64,000 nt of DNA from Streptomyces melanogenes (GCF_014649795.1 NZ_BMTS01000001.1:62001-126000), one strand, 5' to 3'. Counted from the stretch's first letter, positions 18,493 to 27,720 are shown. The notes: generated by a model not told the origin, from the letters alone. Numbers and translations: made by a program.

Positions 18493-19073
18493 CCCGGCAG
18501 GACCCGCGCCAGGGCCCGCAGAGCATAGTACGAGCGGGACTTGACGGTGCCGCACGGCACCCCCAGGACCTCCGCCGCCTCGGCCACGCTCAGCCCCCGG
18601 AAGTAGATCTGCGCCAGCACCGCCCGGTGCTCGGGGCTCAGGGTGCGCACCGCGTCCCGTACGTCGAGCGCCGCCGCCGACCGCTCGGCGTGGTCGTCCT
18701 GCGCCTCCACGCGCGCGTCGAGCACGGCGTCGTGCACCTCGACCGGGCGCGCCTGCCGGTTCCGGCGGGCGTCGATGGCGAGGCGCCGCCCGACGGTGAA
18801 CAGCCACGGCCGCATCGAGGCGTACGGGCCCTCGAACGCCTCCGGGTGCTGCCAGGCGCGGACCAGCGTCTCCTGGAGCAGGTCCTCGGCGCGCTGGCGG
18901 TCGCCGTAGGTCAGGCCCAGCAGGAAGTGCATCAGGGCGGGGCCGTGCTCGCGCTGGAGCGCCGCGAGGTCGGGCTCGCGGGTGTACCGCGGCGGCGCCG
19001 CACCTCGCGGGGCCGCGCCCGGCCGTGGGGCCGTGTCCGGTCGGGGGACCGCGTCCGAGATACCCGTGCTCAC
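18411..19073 (-). CDS. ECF-type RNA polymerase sigma factor
   Basis: A 220-aa sigma-70 family protein. The open frame extends to 19505, but the GTG at 19073 has GAAGGGAG upstream. An Ala/Pro/Arg-rich leader (about 40 residues) precedes region 2 (ALMHFLLGLTYGDRQRAEDLLQETLVRAWQHPEAF, split here as AEDLLQETLVRAW for the core promoter-melting helix; about residues 60-130) and region 4 (LSPEHRAVLAQIYFRGLSVAEAAEVLGVPCGTVKSR in sense, with the helix-turn-helix GLSVAEAAEVLGV; about 145-195). The 24-residue Ser/Arg-rich tail after LPGYSSGG is encoded antisense to the small zinc-finger gene. It is monocistronic, and its cognate anti-sigma is not adjacent in the usual operon order. Confidence 0.9.
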   Translation of the reverse strand: MSTGISDAVPRPDTAPRPGAAPRGAAPPRYTREPDLAALQREHGPALMHFLLGLTYGDRQRAEDLLQETLVRAWQHPEAFEGPYASMRPWLFTVGRRLAIDARRNRQARPVEVHDAVLDARVEAQDDHAERSAAALDVRDAVRTLSPEHRAVLAQIYFRGLSVAEAAEVLGVPCGTVKSRSYYALRALARVLPGYSSGGPSARSSSESRASIEGASATSR

Positions 19074-19284
19074 CGTGGTGCTCCCTTCCCGAGAAGTCCG
19101 CAGGCCGCAGCCCGTATCCGAGCGCAGTCGGGCGCGAAGGGACAGCCGCCGGACCGCGACATGCGACGAACGGTCGAATGGAGCGGCGAATGGTGCGGCG
19201 AACGGTTGGACAATCGGGCTATCTATGCGTGATATGGATATCTGATAATCAATCAGGCATTCCCGACCCATGGAGCCCGGTGCC

Positions 19285-20496
19285 ATGACCAGCAGCACGA
19301 GCCGGCGGACGGCGGCCGTCGCGGCCCTCGTCCTCGCCGCGACCGCCGGGTGCTCGGTGGAGCACCCCGCCCCCGCGCGCCTGCCGCACCACCAGGACTC
19401 CGAGCGGCCCGGCACGCCGTCGCCGGCCGGGGGTTCGGCGAAGGCGGGGCCGCGCCCGTTCACGCTGGTCGCGACCGGTGACGTACTGCCGCACTCCTCG
19501 ACCATCGAGCGCGCGGCGGCCGACGCGGGCGGGGACGGCTACGACTTCCGGCCGATGCTGGCCGGGGTCAAGCCGGTGATCTCCCGGGCGGACCTGGCGA
19601 TCTGCCACATGGAGACGGTGTACGGGCCGGACGGCGGGCCCTTCACCGGCTACCCGGCCTTCAAGTCGCCGCCGCAGGTGGCCGCCGCGCTCAAGGACAC
19701 CGGGTACGACTCGTGCTCGACCGCGTCCAACCACAGCCTCGACGACGGGGCGGACGGGATCGCCCGGACCCTGCGCGCCTTCGACAAGGCGGGCCTCCAG
19801 CACACCGGTTCGGGCCGCACGGCCACGGAGTCGGCGACGCCCGCCCTGCTTGAGGCGGGCGGCGCGAAGGTCGCCCAGTTGGCGTACACGTACGACACCA
19901 ACGGCTATCCGATGCCGGACGGGCAGCCGTGGGCCGTCCACCTCATCGACGAGCAGAAGATCCTCGCGGACGCGCGCGCGGCCCGTAAGGCGGGGGCCGA
20001 CGTGGTCGTCGTCAGCCTCCACTGGGGCACGGAGTGGCAGACCGAGCCCGACGAGCAGCAGCTCCAGCTGGGCAAGGCGCTCACGGCCTCGCGCACCGGG
20101 GGCCGCCCCGACATCGACCTCATCCTGGGGACGCACGCGCACATCCCGCAGGCGTACGAGAAGGTCAACGGCACCTGGATCGTCTACGGGGAGGGCGACC
20201 AGGTCGCGGGGGAGATGTTCAACAACTCCGGCGCGCGCGATCCGCGCGGCAACATGAGCTCCATCGCCCGCTTCACGTTCGCGCCGCCCGTGCGGGAGGG
20301 GGCGCGGTGGGAGGTCACCAAGGCGGAGTTCATCCCCCAGTGGGTCGACGCGGACCGCGGCCGCGTGGTGAACCTCCCCGAGGCCCTGCGCGCCTCCCCC
20401 GACCGGGAGGACTACCGCACGGCGGAGACGGAGATCCGGGAGGCGGTGCTGGGCCGCGGGGCGGCGCGGGACGGGTTGCGGATGGCGACGGGGTAG
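19285..20496 (+). CDS. CapA-family lipoprotein (poly-gamma-glutamate capsule type)
   Basis: A 403-aa exported lipoprotein starting at MTSSTSRR (GGAG upstream; ATG 19270 is 5 codons longer). The lipobox is ATAGC-S (Cys about residue 22). The calcineurin-like CapA fold is shown by LVATGDVLPHSS (metal-binding), LAICHMETVYG, STASNHSLDDG (Asn-His), VVVSLHWGTEW and LILGTHAHIPQAYE. Family members are linked to capsule polyglutamate handling or act as envelope metallophosphoesterase-like proteins. No capBC or pgs genes accompany it, so a general envelope role is likelier than capsule synthesis. Confidence 0.88.
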   Translation: MTSSTSRRTAAVAALVLAATAGCSVEHPAPARLPHHQDSERPGTPSPAGGSAKAGPRPFTLVATGDVLPHSSTIERAAADAGGDGYDFRPMLAGVKPVISRADLAICHMETVYGPDGGPFTGYPAFKSPPQVAAALKDTGYDSCSTASNHSLDDGADGIARTLRAFDKAGLQHTGSGRTATESATPALLEAGGAKVAQLAYTYDTNGYPMPDGQPWAVHLIDEQKILADARAARKAGADVVVVSLHWGTEWQTEPDEQQLQLGKALTASRTGGRPDIDLILGTHAHIPQAYEKVNGTWIVYGEGDQVAGEMFNNSGARDPRGNMSSIARFTFAPPVREGARWEVTKAEFIPQWVDADRGRVVNLPEALRASPDREDYRTAETEIREAVLGRGAARDGLRMATG

Positions 20497-20535
20497 GGCT
20501 GCGCCCCCGTTCGTCTGCGGACCGTGCTGGGTTGC

Positions 20536-20662
20536 TCGCGCAGTTCCCCGCGCCCCTAACCACCTAGGGGCGCGGGGAACTGCGCGACCAGCCACAGACG
20601 GCCTGCAGTCGACGAACCCGGCCGCCCGCCAGAGGGCTTTCGGGAAGGGGCGGGGTGGGGAA
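20536..20662. repeat. Modular intergenic repeat: 23-bp hairpin plus GC-rich tail
   Basis: A perfect 23-bp stem (20536-20558 with 20565-20587, core CAGTTCCCCGCGCCCCT) with the loop ACCACC is followed by a tail whose last 30 bases (20633-20662, AGGGCTTTCGGGAAGGGGCG onward) recur identically at 61687-61716 after a different hairpin. The stem resembles a hairpin family I recall as dispersed through Streptomyces intergenic regions. It also sits between convergent CapA and Usp genes and probably terminates both. Confidence 0.85.
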
Positions 20663-20671
20663 TCCAACCCC

Positions 20672-21121
20672 CTACGGAACCACCGTCACCGGCCACCGCC
20701 CCGCCTTGACCAACCGCACCGCCACCGACCCGATGATCCGATGCCCCGCCGACTCCGACGCCCCCACCACCACCGCATCCGCCTTCAAAGAATCCGCAGC
20801 CGCCACCAGCCCCCCATACGCGTCGCCCCGCAACGTATGGAACTCCCACCGCACGGTCCAGATGTCCCGCACCCGTTCCGCCGCCGCGCGGATCTCCTCG
20901 GCCAGGCCCTCCGCGATCTCACCCGTGGTGTCGGCGATCGGCGCCCCCATCGCGGCGCCCGCGGGCACCAGCGGCTGGACGTAGACCACCGCGAGCAGCG
21001 CGTTCTGGCGCCGGGCCAGCCCGCTCGCGTAGGCCGCCGCGCGCAGCGAGGAGTCGGAGCCGTCCACCCCGACGACGATGACCTTGGGACCATCCGTACC
21101 GCGTTCGAAGGGTGTTGTCAC
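20672..21121 (-). CDS. Universal stress protein (UspA family)
   Basis: A 149-aa single-domain Usp. Strand 1 reads KVIVVGVDGSDSSLRAA (about residues 13-29) and the ATP-type loop near the C-terminus is VVGASESAGHRIIGSVAVRL (about 117-136), followed by the terminal WPVTVVP strand. The loop matches the G-x2-G-x9-G(S/T) nucleotide-binding signature only loosely. Usp proteins are cytosolic stress or dormancy factors. It is divergent from lysX with a 62-bp gap. Confidence 0.9.
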   Translation of the reverse strand: MTTPFERGTDGPKVIVVGVDGSDSSLRAAAYASGLARRQNALLAVVYVQPLVPAGAAMGAPIADTTGEIAEGLAEEIRAAAERVRDIWTVRWEFHTLRGDAYGGLVAAADSLKADAVVVGASESAGHRIIGSVAVRLVKAGRWPVTVVP

Positions 21122-21183
21122 ACCATCGAGGCTAACCCGCTCCCGACAGGCGGCCCGGCGTGCCGCTCCCTAGAGTGCAAGGC

Positions 21184-24100
21184 ATGAGTGTCAGCGAGGA
21201 GACGCCCATACCGGCACGGGCCCGGACGCCCGCGCGGTCCCGGTTCCTGAGCCGGGTGCCGGAGGCCTTCGCGATGTTCTTCGCCGGGCTCGGGCTGTAC
21301 TGCGGCGTCATCGCGCTGGTGCCCGCGCTGCGCAGATGGCTGCGGCCGGTCTCCTGGTTCTTCGACCGGGTCACCGTCCCCGTCAGCGCCAACCTCGCCT
21401 ACGCCGTCTTCCTGCTGCTGCTCGCCGCCGCGATCGGCGCCCGCAAGAAGGTCGCCTGGTGGCTGGTGGTCGGCTACCTCGGGCTGCTCTTCCTCGCCGA
21501 CGTGCTGCTCGTCGCCGTCGCCGAGTGGATGTGGGCCGCCAACGGCGTGGTGTGCGGGGCCGCGCTCCTCGTGCTGATCCTGGCGCGCGGCGAGTTCTAC
21601 GCCGAGACCCGGCGCGGCGCGGTCCGCCGCGCGCTGCTCGTCCTGGTGCTCGGACTCGCCGCGGGCGTCGTGGCCGGCTGGGCGCTGGTGGAGATCTTCC
21701 CCGGCACGCTCCCGCGCGGCCAGCGGCTGCTGTGGGCCAGCAACCGGGTGCTCGGCGGCCTCGCCTCCGGCGGCCAGTTCGACGGCCGCCCGCCCCGCCC
21801 GCTCTACTTCTTCCTCGGTCTGTTCGGCGCGATCGCCCTGCTCAGCGCGGCCACCACGCTCTTCCGCTCGCAGCGCATGGAGGCCGCGCTGCACGGCGAC
21901 GAGGAGCCGCGCATCCGGGCCCTGCTGCGCGCCTACGGCCGGGACGACTCGCTCGGCTACTTCGCCACCCGCCGCGACAAGGCTGTCGTGTTCTCGCCGA
22001 GCGGCAAGGCGGCCGTCACCTACCGGGTGGAGGCCGGGGTCGCGCTGGCCAGCGGCGACCCCGTCGGCGACCCGGAGGCGTGGGGGCCCGCGATCGCCGC
22101 CTGGCTGGACGTGGCCAGGAAGTACGCCTGGGCGCCCGCCGTGATGGGCGCGTCCGAGGAGGGCGCCACCGTCTACGCCCGGCACGGCCTGGGCGCGATG
22201 CAACTGGGCGACGAGGCGATCCTGCACGTCGCCCGGTTCGACCTGGACGGCCGCGAGATGCGGGTCACCCGGCAGGCCGTCCGCCGCGTCGCCCGCACCG
22301 GCGCCACCACCCGGATCCGCCGCCACTCGGCGCTCACCGACGAGGAGATGGGCCAGATCGTCGACCGGGCGGACGCCTGGCGGGACACCGAGACCGAACG
22401 CGGCTTCTCCATGGCGCTCGACCGCCTCGGCGACCCGGCCGACGGCGACTGCCTGCTGGTGGAGGCGTTCGACGCGGACGGCAAGCTGATCGCGCTGCTC
22501 TCGTTCGTGCCGTGGGGCCCGGACGGCATCTCGCTCGACCTGATGCGGCGCGACCGCAGCGCGCCCAACGGCGTCATGGAGTTCATGGTGGCCGAGCTCT
22601 GCGCGTACGCCCCGAAGCTGGGCGTACGGCGGATCTCGCTCAACTTCGCGGTGTTCCGCTCCGCATTCGAGGAGGGCGCCCGGATCGGCGCGGGCCCGGT
22701 GCTGCGGCTGTGGCGCAGGCTGCTGCTGTTCTTCTCCAAGTGGTGGCAGCTGGAGGCGCTGTACCGCTCGAACGTGAAGTACCAGCCGCAGTGGTTCCCG
22801 CGCTTCCTCTGCTACGGGGACGCGGGCTCGCTCGCCCGCGTCGGCCTCGCCTCCGGCATCGCCGAGGGCTTCGTCTCCGTACCCAGCCTGCGCAAGCTGT
22901 GGGGCAAGGGGCACCCCAGGGGCGTCACCAGCCCGGGCAGCACCGAGGGCCTGCCGTCCATCGAGGCGCTCGGCCTGTCCGAGCAGGGCGCCGAGGGGGC
23001 GGGGGAGCGGCGGCTGCCCGACCAGGTGCGGGTGCGCCACCGCAAGCTGGAGCGGCTGCGCGCCGAGGGCACCGAGCCGTATCCGGTGGTCATCCCGCGA
23101 CGCACGCACACCCTGGCGGACCTGCGCGCGGCCGGTGCGGGCACGGCCGCCACGGTCGCCGGGCGCGTGATGGCCGTACGCGACTTCGGCGGGGTCGTCT
23201 TCGCCGTGCTGCGCGACTGGTCGGGCGACCTCCAACTGGCGCTCACCCGGGACGGCACGGGCGCGGAGGTCCTCGACCACTTCACCCGTGACGTCGACCT
23301 CGGCGACCACATCACCGCCACCGGCACCACCGGCACCAGCGCCAAGGGCGAGTACTCGCTGTTCGTCACCGGCTGGCAGATGACCGGGAAGTGCCTGCGC
23401 CCGCTGCCCGACAAACGGCTCGGCCTGGCCGACCCCGAGGCCCGGGTCCGCCGCCGCTACCTCGACCTGGTGGCCCGCCCCGAGGCCCGCGACGTCGTCC
23501 GGGCCCGCTCCACCGCCGTCCAGGCGCTGCGGCAGGGCCTGCTGGACCGTGGCTATCTGGAGGTCGAGACACCGATGCTCCAGCAGATCCACGGCGGCGC
23601 CAACGCCCGCCCCTTCACCACCCACATCAACGCCTACGACCTGGACCTGTATCTGCGGATCGCGCCCGAGCTGTATCTGAAGCGGCTGTGCGTCGGCGGG
23701 GTCGAGAAGGTCTTCGAGATGGGCCGCACCTTCCGCAACGAGGGCGTCTCGTACAAGCACAACCCCGAGTTCACGATGCTGGAGGCCTACCAGGCCTTCG
23801 CCGACTACGACGTGATGCTCGATCTGACCCGCGAGCTCATCCAGGGCGCCGCGACCGCCGCGTTCGGCGCGCCGGTGGCGCGCAAGGCGGGTCCCGACGG
23901 TCGGCTCGTGGAGCACGACATCTCCGGCCCCTGGCCGGTCAAGACGCTGTACGGGGCGCTCTCCGAGGCACTGGGCGAGGAGATCGACGCCGACACCGAG
24001 GAGCGGGAGCTGCGCCGGCTCTGCGACCGGGCCGGGGTCCCGCACACCCCTGAGAACACCCGGGGCGACGTGGTGCTCGAAATGTACGAACGGCTGGTCG

Positions 24101-24471
24101 AGGAGAAGACCCAGCTGCCCACGTTCTACAAGGACTTCCCGACCGACGTCTCGCCGCTCACCCGCCAGCACCGCCGCGACCCCCGGCTGGCCGAGCGCTG
24201 GGACCTGGTGGCCTTCGGCACCGAACTGGGCACCGCCTACTCGGAGTTGACCGACCCGGTGGAGCAGCGGCGGCGGCTCACCGCGCAGTCGCTGCTCGCG
24301 GCGGGCGGTGACCCGGAGGCGATGGAGCTCGACGAGGAGTTCCTGGACGCGCTCGAATACGCCATGCCGCCCACCGGCGGACTCGGCATCGGAGTGGACC
24401 GGCTCGTCATGTTCCTCACCGGCCTGACGATCCGTGAGACACTGCCGTTCCCGCTGGTGCGACGCCACTGA
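21184..24471 (+). CDS. lysX: Bifunctional lysyl-phosphatidylglycerol synthase / lysyl-tRNA synthetase (LysX)
   Basis: A 1095-aa fusion that charges tRNA-Lys and transfers lysine to phosphatidylglycerol, reducing membrane negative charge and sensitivity to cationic antimicrobial peptides. Order: six or so membrane helices (about residues 20-235); an MprF-type aminoacyl-PG synthase domain (about 240-590); an OB-fold anticodon-binding domain (about 630-750); and a class II LysRS catalytic core (about 770-1095) with motif 2 [18 protein letters not shown] and motif 3 [17 protein letters not shown] at 21184 is the likely start; an ATG at 21160 is in frame but weaker. It is monocistronic, next to other envelope genes. 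Confidence 0.96.
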   Translation: MSVSEETPIPARARTPARSRFLSRVPEAFAMFFAGLGLYCGVIALVPALRRWLRPVSWFFDRVTVPVSANLAYAVFLLLLAAAIGARKKVAWWLVVGYLGLLFLADVLLVAVAEWMWAANGVVCGAALLVLILARGEFYAETRRGAVRRALLVLVLGLAAGVVAGWALVEIFPGTLPRGQRLLWASNRVLGGLASGGQFDGRPPRPLYFFLGLFGAIALLSAATTLFRSQRMEAALHGDEEPRIRALLRAYGRDDSLGYFATRRDKAVVFSPSGKAAVTYRVEAGVALASGDPVGDPEAWGPAIAAWLDVARKYAWAPAVMGASEEGATVYARHGLGAMQLGDEAILHVARFDLDGREMRVTRQAVRRVARTGATTRIRRHSALTDEEMGQIVDRADAWRDTETERGFSMALDRLGDPADGDCLLVEAFDADGKLIALLSFVPWGPDGISLDLMRRDRSAPNGVMEFMVAELCAYAPKLGVRRISLNFAVFRSAFEEGARIGAGPVLRLWRRLLLFFSKWWQLEALYRSNVKYQPQWFPRFLCYGDAGSLARVGLASGIAEGFVSVPSLRKLWGKGHPRGVTSPGSTEGLPSIEALGLSEQGAEGAGERRLPDQVRVRHRKLERLRAEGTEPYPVVIPRRTHTLADLRAAGAGTAATVAGRVMAVRDFGGVVFAVLRDWSGDLQLALTRDGTGAEVLDHFTRDVDLGDHITATGTTGTSAKGEYSLFVTGWQMTGKCLRPLPDKRLGLADPEARVRRRYLDLVARPEARDVVRARSTAVQALRQGLLDRGYLEVETPMLQQIHGGANARPFTTHINAYDLDLYLRIAPELYLKRLCVGGVEKVFEMGRTFRNEGVSYKHNPEFTMLEAYQAFADYDVMLDLTRELIQGAATAAFGAPVARKAGPDGRLVEHDISGPWPVKTLYGALSEALGEEIDADTEERELRRLCDRAGVPHTPENTRGDVVLEMYERLVEEKTQLPTFYKDFPTDVSPLTRQHRRDPRLAERWDLVAFGTELGTAYSELTDPVEQRRRLTAQSLLAAGGDPEAMELDEEFLDALEYAMPPTGGLGIGVDRLVMFLTGLTIRETLPFPLVRRH

Positions 24472-24592
24472 GCCACGTCCGTCAACGGTTCGGCCGGGTG
24501 CGTCCCAACGGGTGTTTTCGGCCGCGCGGGCGGTGCGCTTCAGGCGCCGGGACCGCGTGTCGTGCGAGCCATGGGTCATGAAAGAGGATGAG

Positions 24593-25420
24593 ATGCTCCC
24601 CGGGCGGCGTACGTTCCTGCGCGTCGGCGCCTGTCTGGGAGCCGCCGCCGCGCTGCGGATGCTGACCGCCGAGGACACCGGCGTTCCGGAGCGGAAGGCC
24701 GCGCGGGCCGCCGCGGGCCCGCAGGCCGCCGCGCCCCGGCTGAAGTCCACCGCGTACCGCCTCGAACCGATGACCGCCGAGGCGCCGCCGCAGTACCGCA
24801 CCGCGCTGCCGCCGGTGCGGCGCCGGCCGTTTCTGAGCATGCCCCAGCTCGGCCCCGACACCATGGTGCTGACCTTCGACGACGGGCCCGACCCGCGCTA
24901 CACGCCGGAGATCCTGCGGACCCTGCGCGAGCACGACGTGCGCGCGATGTTCTTCGTCTGCGGCGAGATGGCCACCGACAACCGCGACCTGCTGCGCGAG
25001 ATGCACGACGACGGGCACGTGATCGGCAACCACTCCTGGACGCACCCGCTGCTCATCAAGATGTCGCGGGAGGCGGTACGCGACGAGATGACCCGGACCA
25101 GCGAGGTGGTCGAGGAGGTGCTCGGCGAGCGGCCGCAGTGGTTCCGCGCCCCCTACGGCGCCTGGAACCGCAACTCGTTCCAGATCGGCGCCGAACTCGG
25201 CATGGAGCCGATGGGCTGGACCCTCGACACGCTGGACTGGACGACGCCCGGCACCGACACGATCGTGCGCCGGGTCCAGCAGGGCGCCGCCCCCGGCGTC
25301 GTGGTGCTCTCGCACGACGCCGGGGGCGACCGCTCGCAGAGCGTGGCGGCGCTGCGCACCTATCTGCCCCGGCTGATGGCCGCGGGCTACCGGCTGCGCG
25401 TACCGCCCAAGCGGCGCTGA
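24593..25420 (+). CDS. Tat-exported polysaccharide deacetylase (NodB/CE4)
   Basis: A 275-aa enzyme from ATG 24593, which has GAGG at 5-base spacing; an ATG five codons upstream is less well placed. The N-terminus GRRTFLRVGACLGAAAALR is a twin-arginine signal. The CE4 motifs are complete: TFDDGPD (about residues 91-97), the zinc pair in NHSWTHP (about 144-150), RAPYGAWN (about 187-194), TLDTLDW and VVLSHDAGG. It removes N-acetyl groups from peptidoglycan or chitin-type glycans outside the cell. Tat export would suit cofactor loading before secretion. It is convergent with the sortase gene (12-bp gap). Confidence 0.92.
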   Translation: MLPGRRTFLRVGACLGAAAALRMLTAEDTGVPERKAARAAAGPQAAAPRLKSTAYRLEPMTAEAPPQYRTALPPVRRRPFLSMPQLGPDTMVLTFDDGPDPRYTPEILRTLREHDVRAMFFVCGEMATDNRDLLREMHDDGHVIGNHSWTHPLLIKMSREAVRDEMTRTSEVVEEVLGERPQWFRAPYGAWNRNSFQIGAELGMEPMGWTLDTLDWTTPGTDTIVRRVQQGAAPGVVVLSHDAGGDRSQSVAALRTYLPRLMAAGYRLRVPPKRR

Positions 25421-25432
25421 GGCCGGGGCGGT

Positions 25433-26092
25433 TCAGCGGGTGGCCACCATCCGGGCGAAGACGACCACGTTGCCGTCGTAGCCCTTGGTCCTGGTGAAGC
25501 CGCCGCCGCAGGTGATCACCCGCAGCTCCGGGTGCCCGGTGTCGCCGTACACCCGGGCACCCGGGAAGTTGTTCTTGTCGTAGACCTCGACGCCGTACAC
25601 CTCGAAGACGGCCACGTGCCCGTCGTAGCGGGTCACCTCGACGTGGTTGCCCTTCTTGAGCGAGCCCAGGCCGTAGAAGACGGCGGGGCCCCGCAGGGTG
25701 TCGACGTGGCCGACCATGACGGCGGTGCCGCGCTGGCCGGGGGAGATCGCGTTCTGGTACCAGCCCGCCAGGTTGGGGTCGTCCGGCGGCGGCGCCTGCA
25801 CCCAGCCGTCCTGGTCGATGCCTACCTCGATGACCGGGGCGTCGACCTTGATCGCGTCGATCTTGACCCGGGAGGCCGGCGCGTACGCCAGCGGCTCCAC
25901 CGGGGCGAGGGAGGTGGCCGGGACGAACACCTCCGGCCGGCCCGTCAGCGCGGCGGCCGCCGCGGGCTGCGGGGGGCCCATCGTGACGTCCGCGCCGTTC
26001 CGCATCAGCGCCAGACCGGTGAGCATCACCAGGGCCAGCGCCCCCCACGGCGACCGCCTCCGATGCTCCGAGCCGCCCTCTTCCTGCCCCAT
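25433..26092 (-). CDS. Class F sortase
   Basis: A 219-aa membrane transpeptidase. ATG 26092 has GGAGGGAG at ideal spacing; the open frame to 26131 lacks one. One N-terminal membrane helix (GALALVMLTGLALM, about residues 16-29) is followed by the sortase beta-barrel with His in VMVGHVDTLRG, the catalytic Cys in LRVITCGGGF and the Arg in FTRTKGYDGN. Class F sortases are common in actinobacteria, and their substrates are poorly defined. Two small membrane-anchored surface proteins lie just beside it (26433-26912 and 27012-27542) and are candidate partners. Confidence 0.93.
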   Translation of the reverse strand: MGQEEGGSEHRRRSPWGALALVMLTGLALMRNGADVTMGPPQPAAAAALTGRPEVFVPATSLAPVEPLAYAPASRVKIDAIKVDAPVIEVGIDQDGWVQAPPPDDPNLAGWYQNAISPGQRGTAVMVGHVDTLRGPAVFYGLGSLKKGNHVEVTRYDGHVAVFEVYGVEVYDKNNFPGARVYGDTGHPELRVITCGGGFTRTKGYDGNVVVFARMVATR

Positions 26093-26432
26093 CTCGCTCC
26101 CTCCAAAGCCCTCCGTGCCACCTCTAGGCACGGTAAGGGCGCGCTCGCACTCCGGCGATCAGAGAGGGGCGAACGGGTGGTGGCGGGGGTGACGGCCGAC
26201 CCGTGCGGCACCCGGGGTGACCCATCCGTGTCATGGTCCGATAAAAGTTCTGACGGTCTGTGACCTGCGGGTCCGTCAGATCAGCCGTCCGTCCCCCGGC
26301 GTGTCGGCTCACCAGGGTGGACCAGCGCGACATGCGAGGTGAGAAGCCTGCGGTGAGGGTTCGTCATGGGAGGCGTACTCGTCGAATTTCCCGGAGCACG
26401 GCTTTGGGGCGCCCTCCCTCGGAGGTTCAACC
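26093..26432. other. Intergenic region (340 bp) between sortase and surface-protein gene
   Basis: It holds the divergent promoters. An 8-bp inverted repeat TCTGACGG/CCGTCAGA with a 16-base spacer lies at 26249-26280, just after the AT-rich GATAAAAGTT. The last 25 bases before 26433 include GGAGG. No open frame in the gap shows convincing coding bias. Confidence 0.5.
26249..26280. promoter_or_regulatory. Inverted repeat TCTGACGG-N16-CCGTCAGA
   Basis: Perfect 8-bp arms, about one and a half to two helical turns apart, between the divergent sortase and surface-protein genes. The half-sites match the core of the palindromes at 17677-17697 and 38782-38794, hinting at one DNA-binding protein. The regulator is not known. 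Confidence 0.45.
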
Positions 26433-26912
26433 ATGCGTGCTGCACGCGCTCTCCCGGTGGCCGTGGCCGCCTTCGCGGCGGTGGGGCTCTCGGCCCCGCT
26501 CGCCTCCGCCAACTTCGGCCCGAGCAACGTCACCGTCAACCCGAGCGCGGTGCACCCGGGCTCCACGCTGACGATCACGGCCAACGGCTGCGGCCACGGC
26601 GGCATCGTGACGTCGAACGCCTTTTCCCCCACGTCCCTCTCGGGCGGAGACACCGGATTCGCGACCGCCAGGATCCACGACCACATCACCCCCGGGTCGT
26701 ACAACCTGTCGGTCCGCTGCAACGACAACCCGCGGACGGAGACGCGCAGCTTCACCGTGCTCCCCGGCCGCGGCGCGATGGGCGGCCTCGGTGGCGCCGC
26801 CGGTCCGACCCAGACCGAGATGGCCGTCGGCGGGTCCCTGGTGGCGCTCGCCGCCATCGGCGGTGCCGTGTTCGTGGCACGGCGCCGCCGCACGAGCGGC
26901 GGGCGGGTCTGA
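26433..26912 (+). CDS. Secreted, C-terminally membrane-anchored small surface protein
   Basis: A 159-aa protein with GGAGG before its ATG. Signal peptide (cleavage after ASA, about residue 28), a compact beta-type domain (about 29-112: NPSAVHPGSTLTITANGC, a two-Cys domain with the second Cys in LSVRCNDN), a Gly-rich linker GRGAMGGLGG, one membrane helix (VGGSLVALAAIGGAVFVA) and an RRRR tail. There is no LPXTG. The layout and linker match the gene at 27012-27542 across a shared terminator. It may be held in the membrane or processed by the neighbouring class F sortase. Confidence 0.82.
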   Translation: MRAARALPVAVAAFAAVGLSAPLASANFGPSNVTVNPSAVHPGSTLTITANGCGHGGIVTSNAFSPTSLSGGDTGFATARIHDHITPGSYNLSVRCNDNPRTETRSFTVLPGRGAMGGLGGAAGPTQTEMAVGGSLVALAAIGGAVFVARRRRTSGGRV

Positions 26913-26936
26913 CCGGCCGAACCTCCCGGACAGAGC

Positions 26937-26990
26937 CGAACCGCCCGTCGCCCCGAGTCCTGGCCAGGACTCGGGGCGACGGGCGGTTCG
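26937..26990. terminator. 54-bp perfect palindrome, bidirectional terminator
   Basis: The sequence is self-complementary over 27+27 bases with no spacer (centre TGG/CCA at 26963/26964). It lies between the convergent stops of two related surface-protein genes (26912 and 27012). A long uninterrupted palindrome of this kind can extrude as a hairpin in RNA from either strand. Confidence 0.88.
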
Positions 26991-27011
26991 CGGTGTCTTC
27001 TTCGGATGCGG

Positions 27012-27542
27012 CTAGCCGTCCCGGCGGCGCAGATAGAACATCAGGCCGCCGCCGGCCGCGGCGACGAGCGCGAGGCCGATCGCGATCTCGCCCAGGTCGA
27101 CGCCGTCCGAGGTGCCGCCGAGGCCGCCCCGCACCCCGCGCGAGGGCGCGGTGGTGGTGCTGGTCGTGGGGCGGAGCGTCTGCAGCCCGCCGGTGATCGT
27201 GAGATCGGTGGTGCCCCGCTCGCCGCCGCACATGAACGTCACGGTGTAGGTGGCACCGCGCTTGGCGTTGAAGTCGACCTGGGCGGTCGTGGAGCTGTTC
27301 GGGGAGATGGTCACCGTGTTGAAGACGCCGGAGGAGGCGGTGGCGGTGGAGGGGCACCCGGTGACGTTCAGCGTGACCGTACCGCCGGGGGCGATGGTGG
27401 AGGGGGTCACGCTGAACCCGAACGACGTGATGTTGCTGCCGTGCGCGCCGCCGCCGTCGGCGGCCGGCGCTGCCGCGGGGGTGGCGAGGGAGAGAGCCGC
27501 GGCGCCGAGCAAGGTGGCGGATGCGATGCGTATCGCGCCCAT
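27012..27542 (-). CDS. Secreted, C-terminally membrane-anchored small surface protein (second copy-type)
   Basis: A 176-aa protein from ATG 27542 (CGGAGGA upstream). Signal peptide (cleavage about residue 28, PAAAPAADG), a beta-type domain with APGGTVTLNVTGC and TVTFMCGGE (two Cys), a Thr/Ser-rich stalk, the linker RGVRGGLGG, a membrane helix (IAIGLALVAAAGGGLMFYL) and a short RRRDG tail. The order Cys-domain / R-G-x-x-GGLGG / helix / Arg tail is the same as in the gene at 26433, although overall sequence is diverged, so the two look like paralogues flanking a palindrome next to a class F sortase. Confidence 0.82.
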   Translation of the reverse strand: MGAIRIASATLLGAAALSLATPAAAPAADGGGAHGSNITSFGFSVTPSTIAPGGTVTLNVTGCPSTATASSGVFNTVTISPNSSTTAQVDFNAKRGATYTVTFMCGGERGTTDLTITGGLQTLRPTTSTTTAPSRGVRGGLGGTSDGVDLGEIAIGLALVAAAGGGLMFYLRRRDG

Positions 27543-27720
27543 GGACAATCCTCCGGGTCCCCGAGGAGCACTGCGGAAACGATTTCCACAAAAAGCGGGA
27601 AATGCACCTCGTGCCCGACACGCTAGGAGCGGGTGGCGCCGGTCGCGATCCCTGTCCGGCGAATGGGGCATTCGCTTCCCCCACCCGGCGGACCTGTCGG
27701 GGTGTCACCGGGGATTCGGC

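Noticed and set aside
19270..20496. Capsule (poly-gamma-glutamate) biosynthesis locus
   Set aside because: Only the CapA-like gene is present; synthase and export genes are absent.
21118..24864. A 1248-aa minus-strand open frame opposite lysX
   Set aside because: Long antisense frames are expected in DNA with about 90% G/C at third positions; its composition is Arg/Gly/Ala/Val without motifs, while the plus strand encodes LysX with full domain structure.
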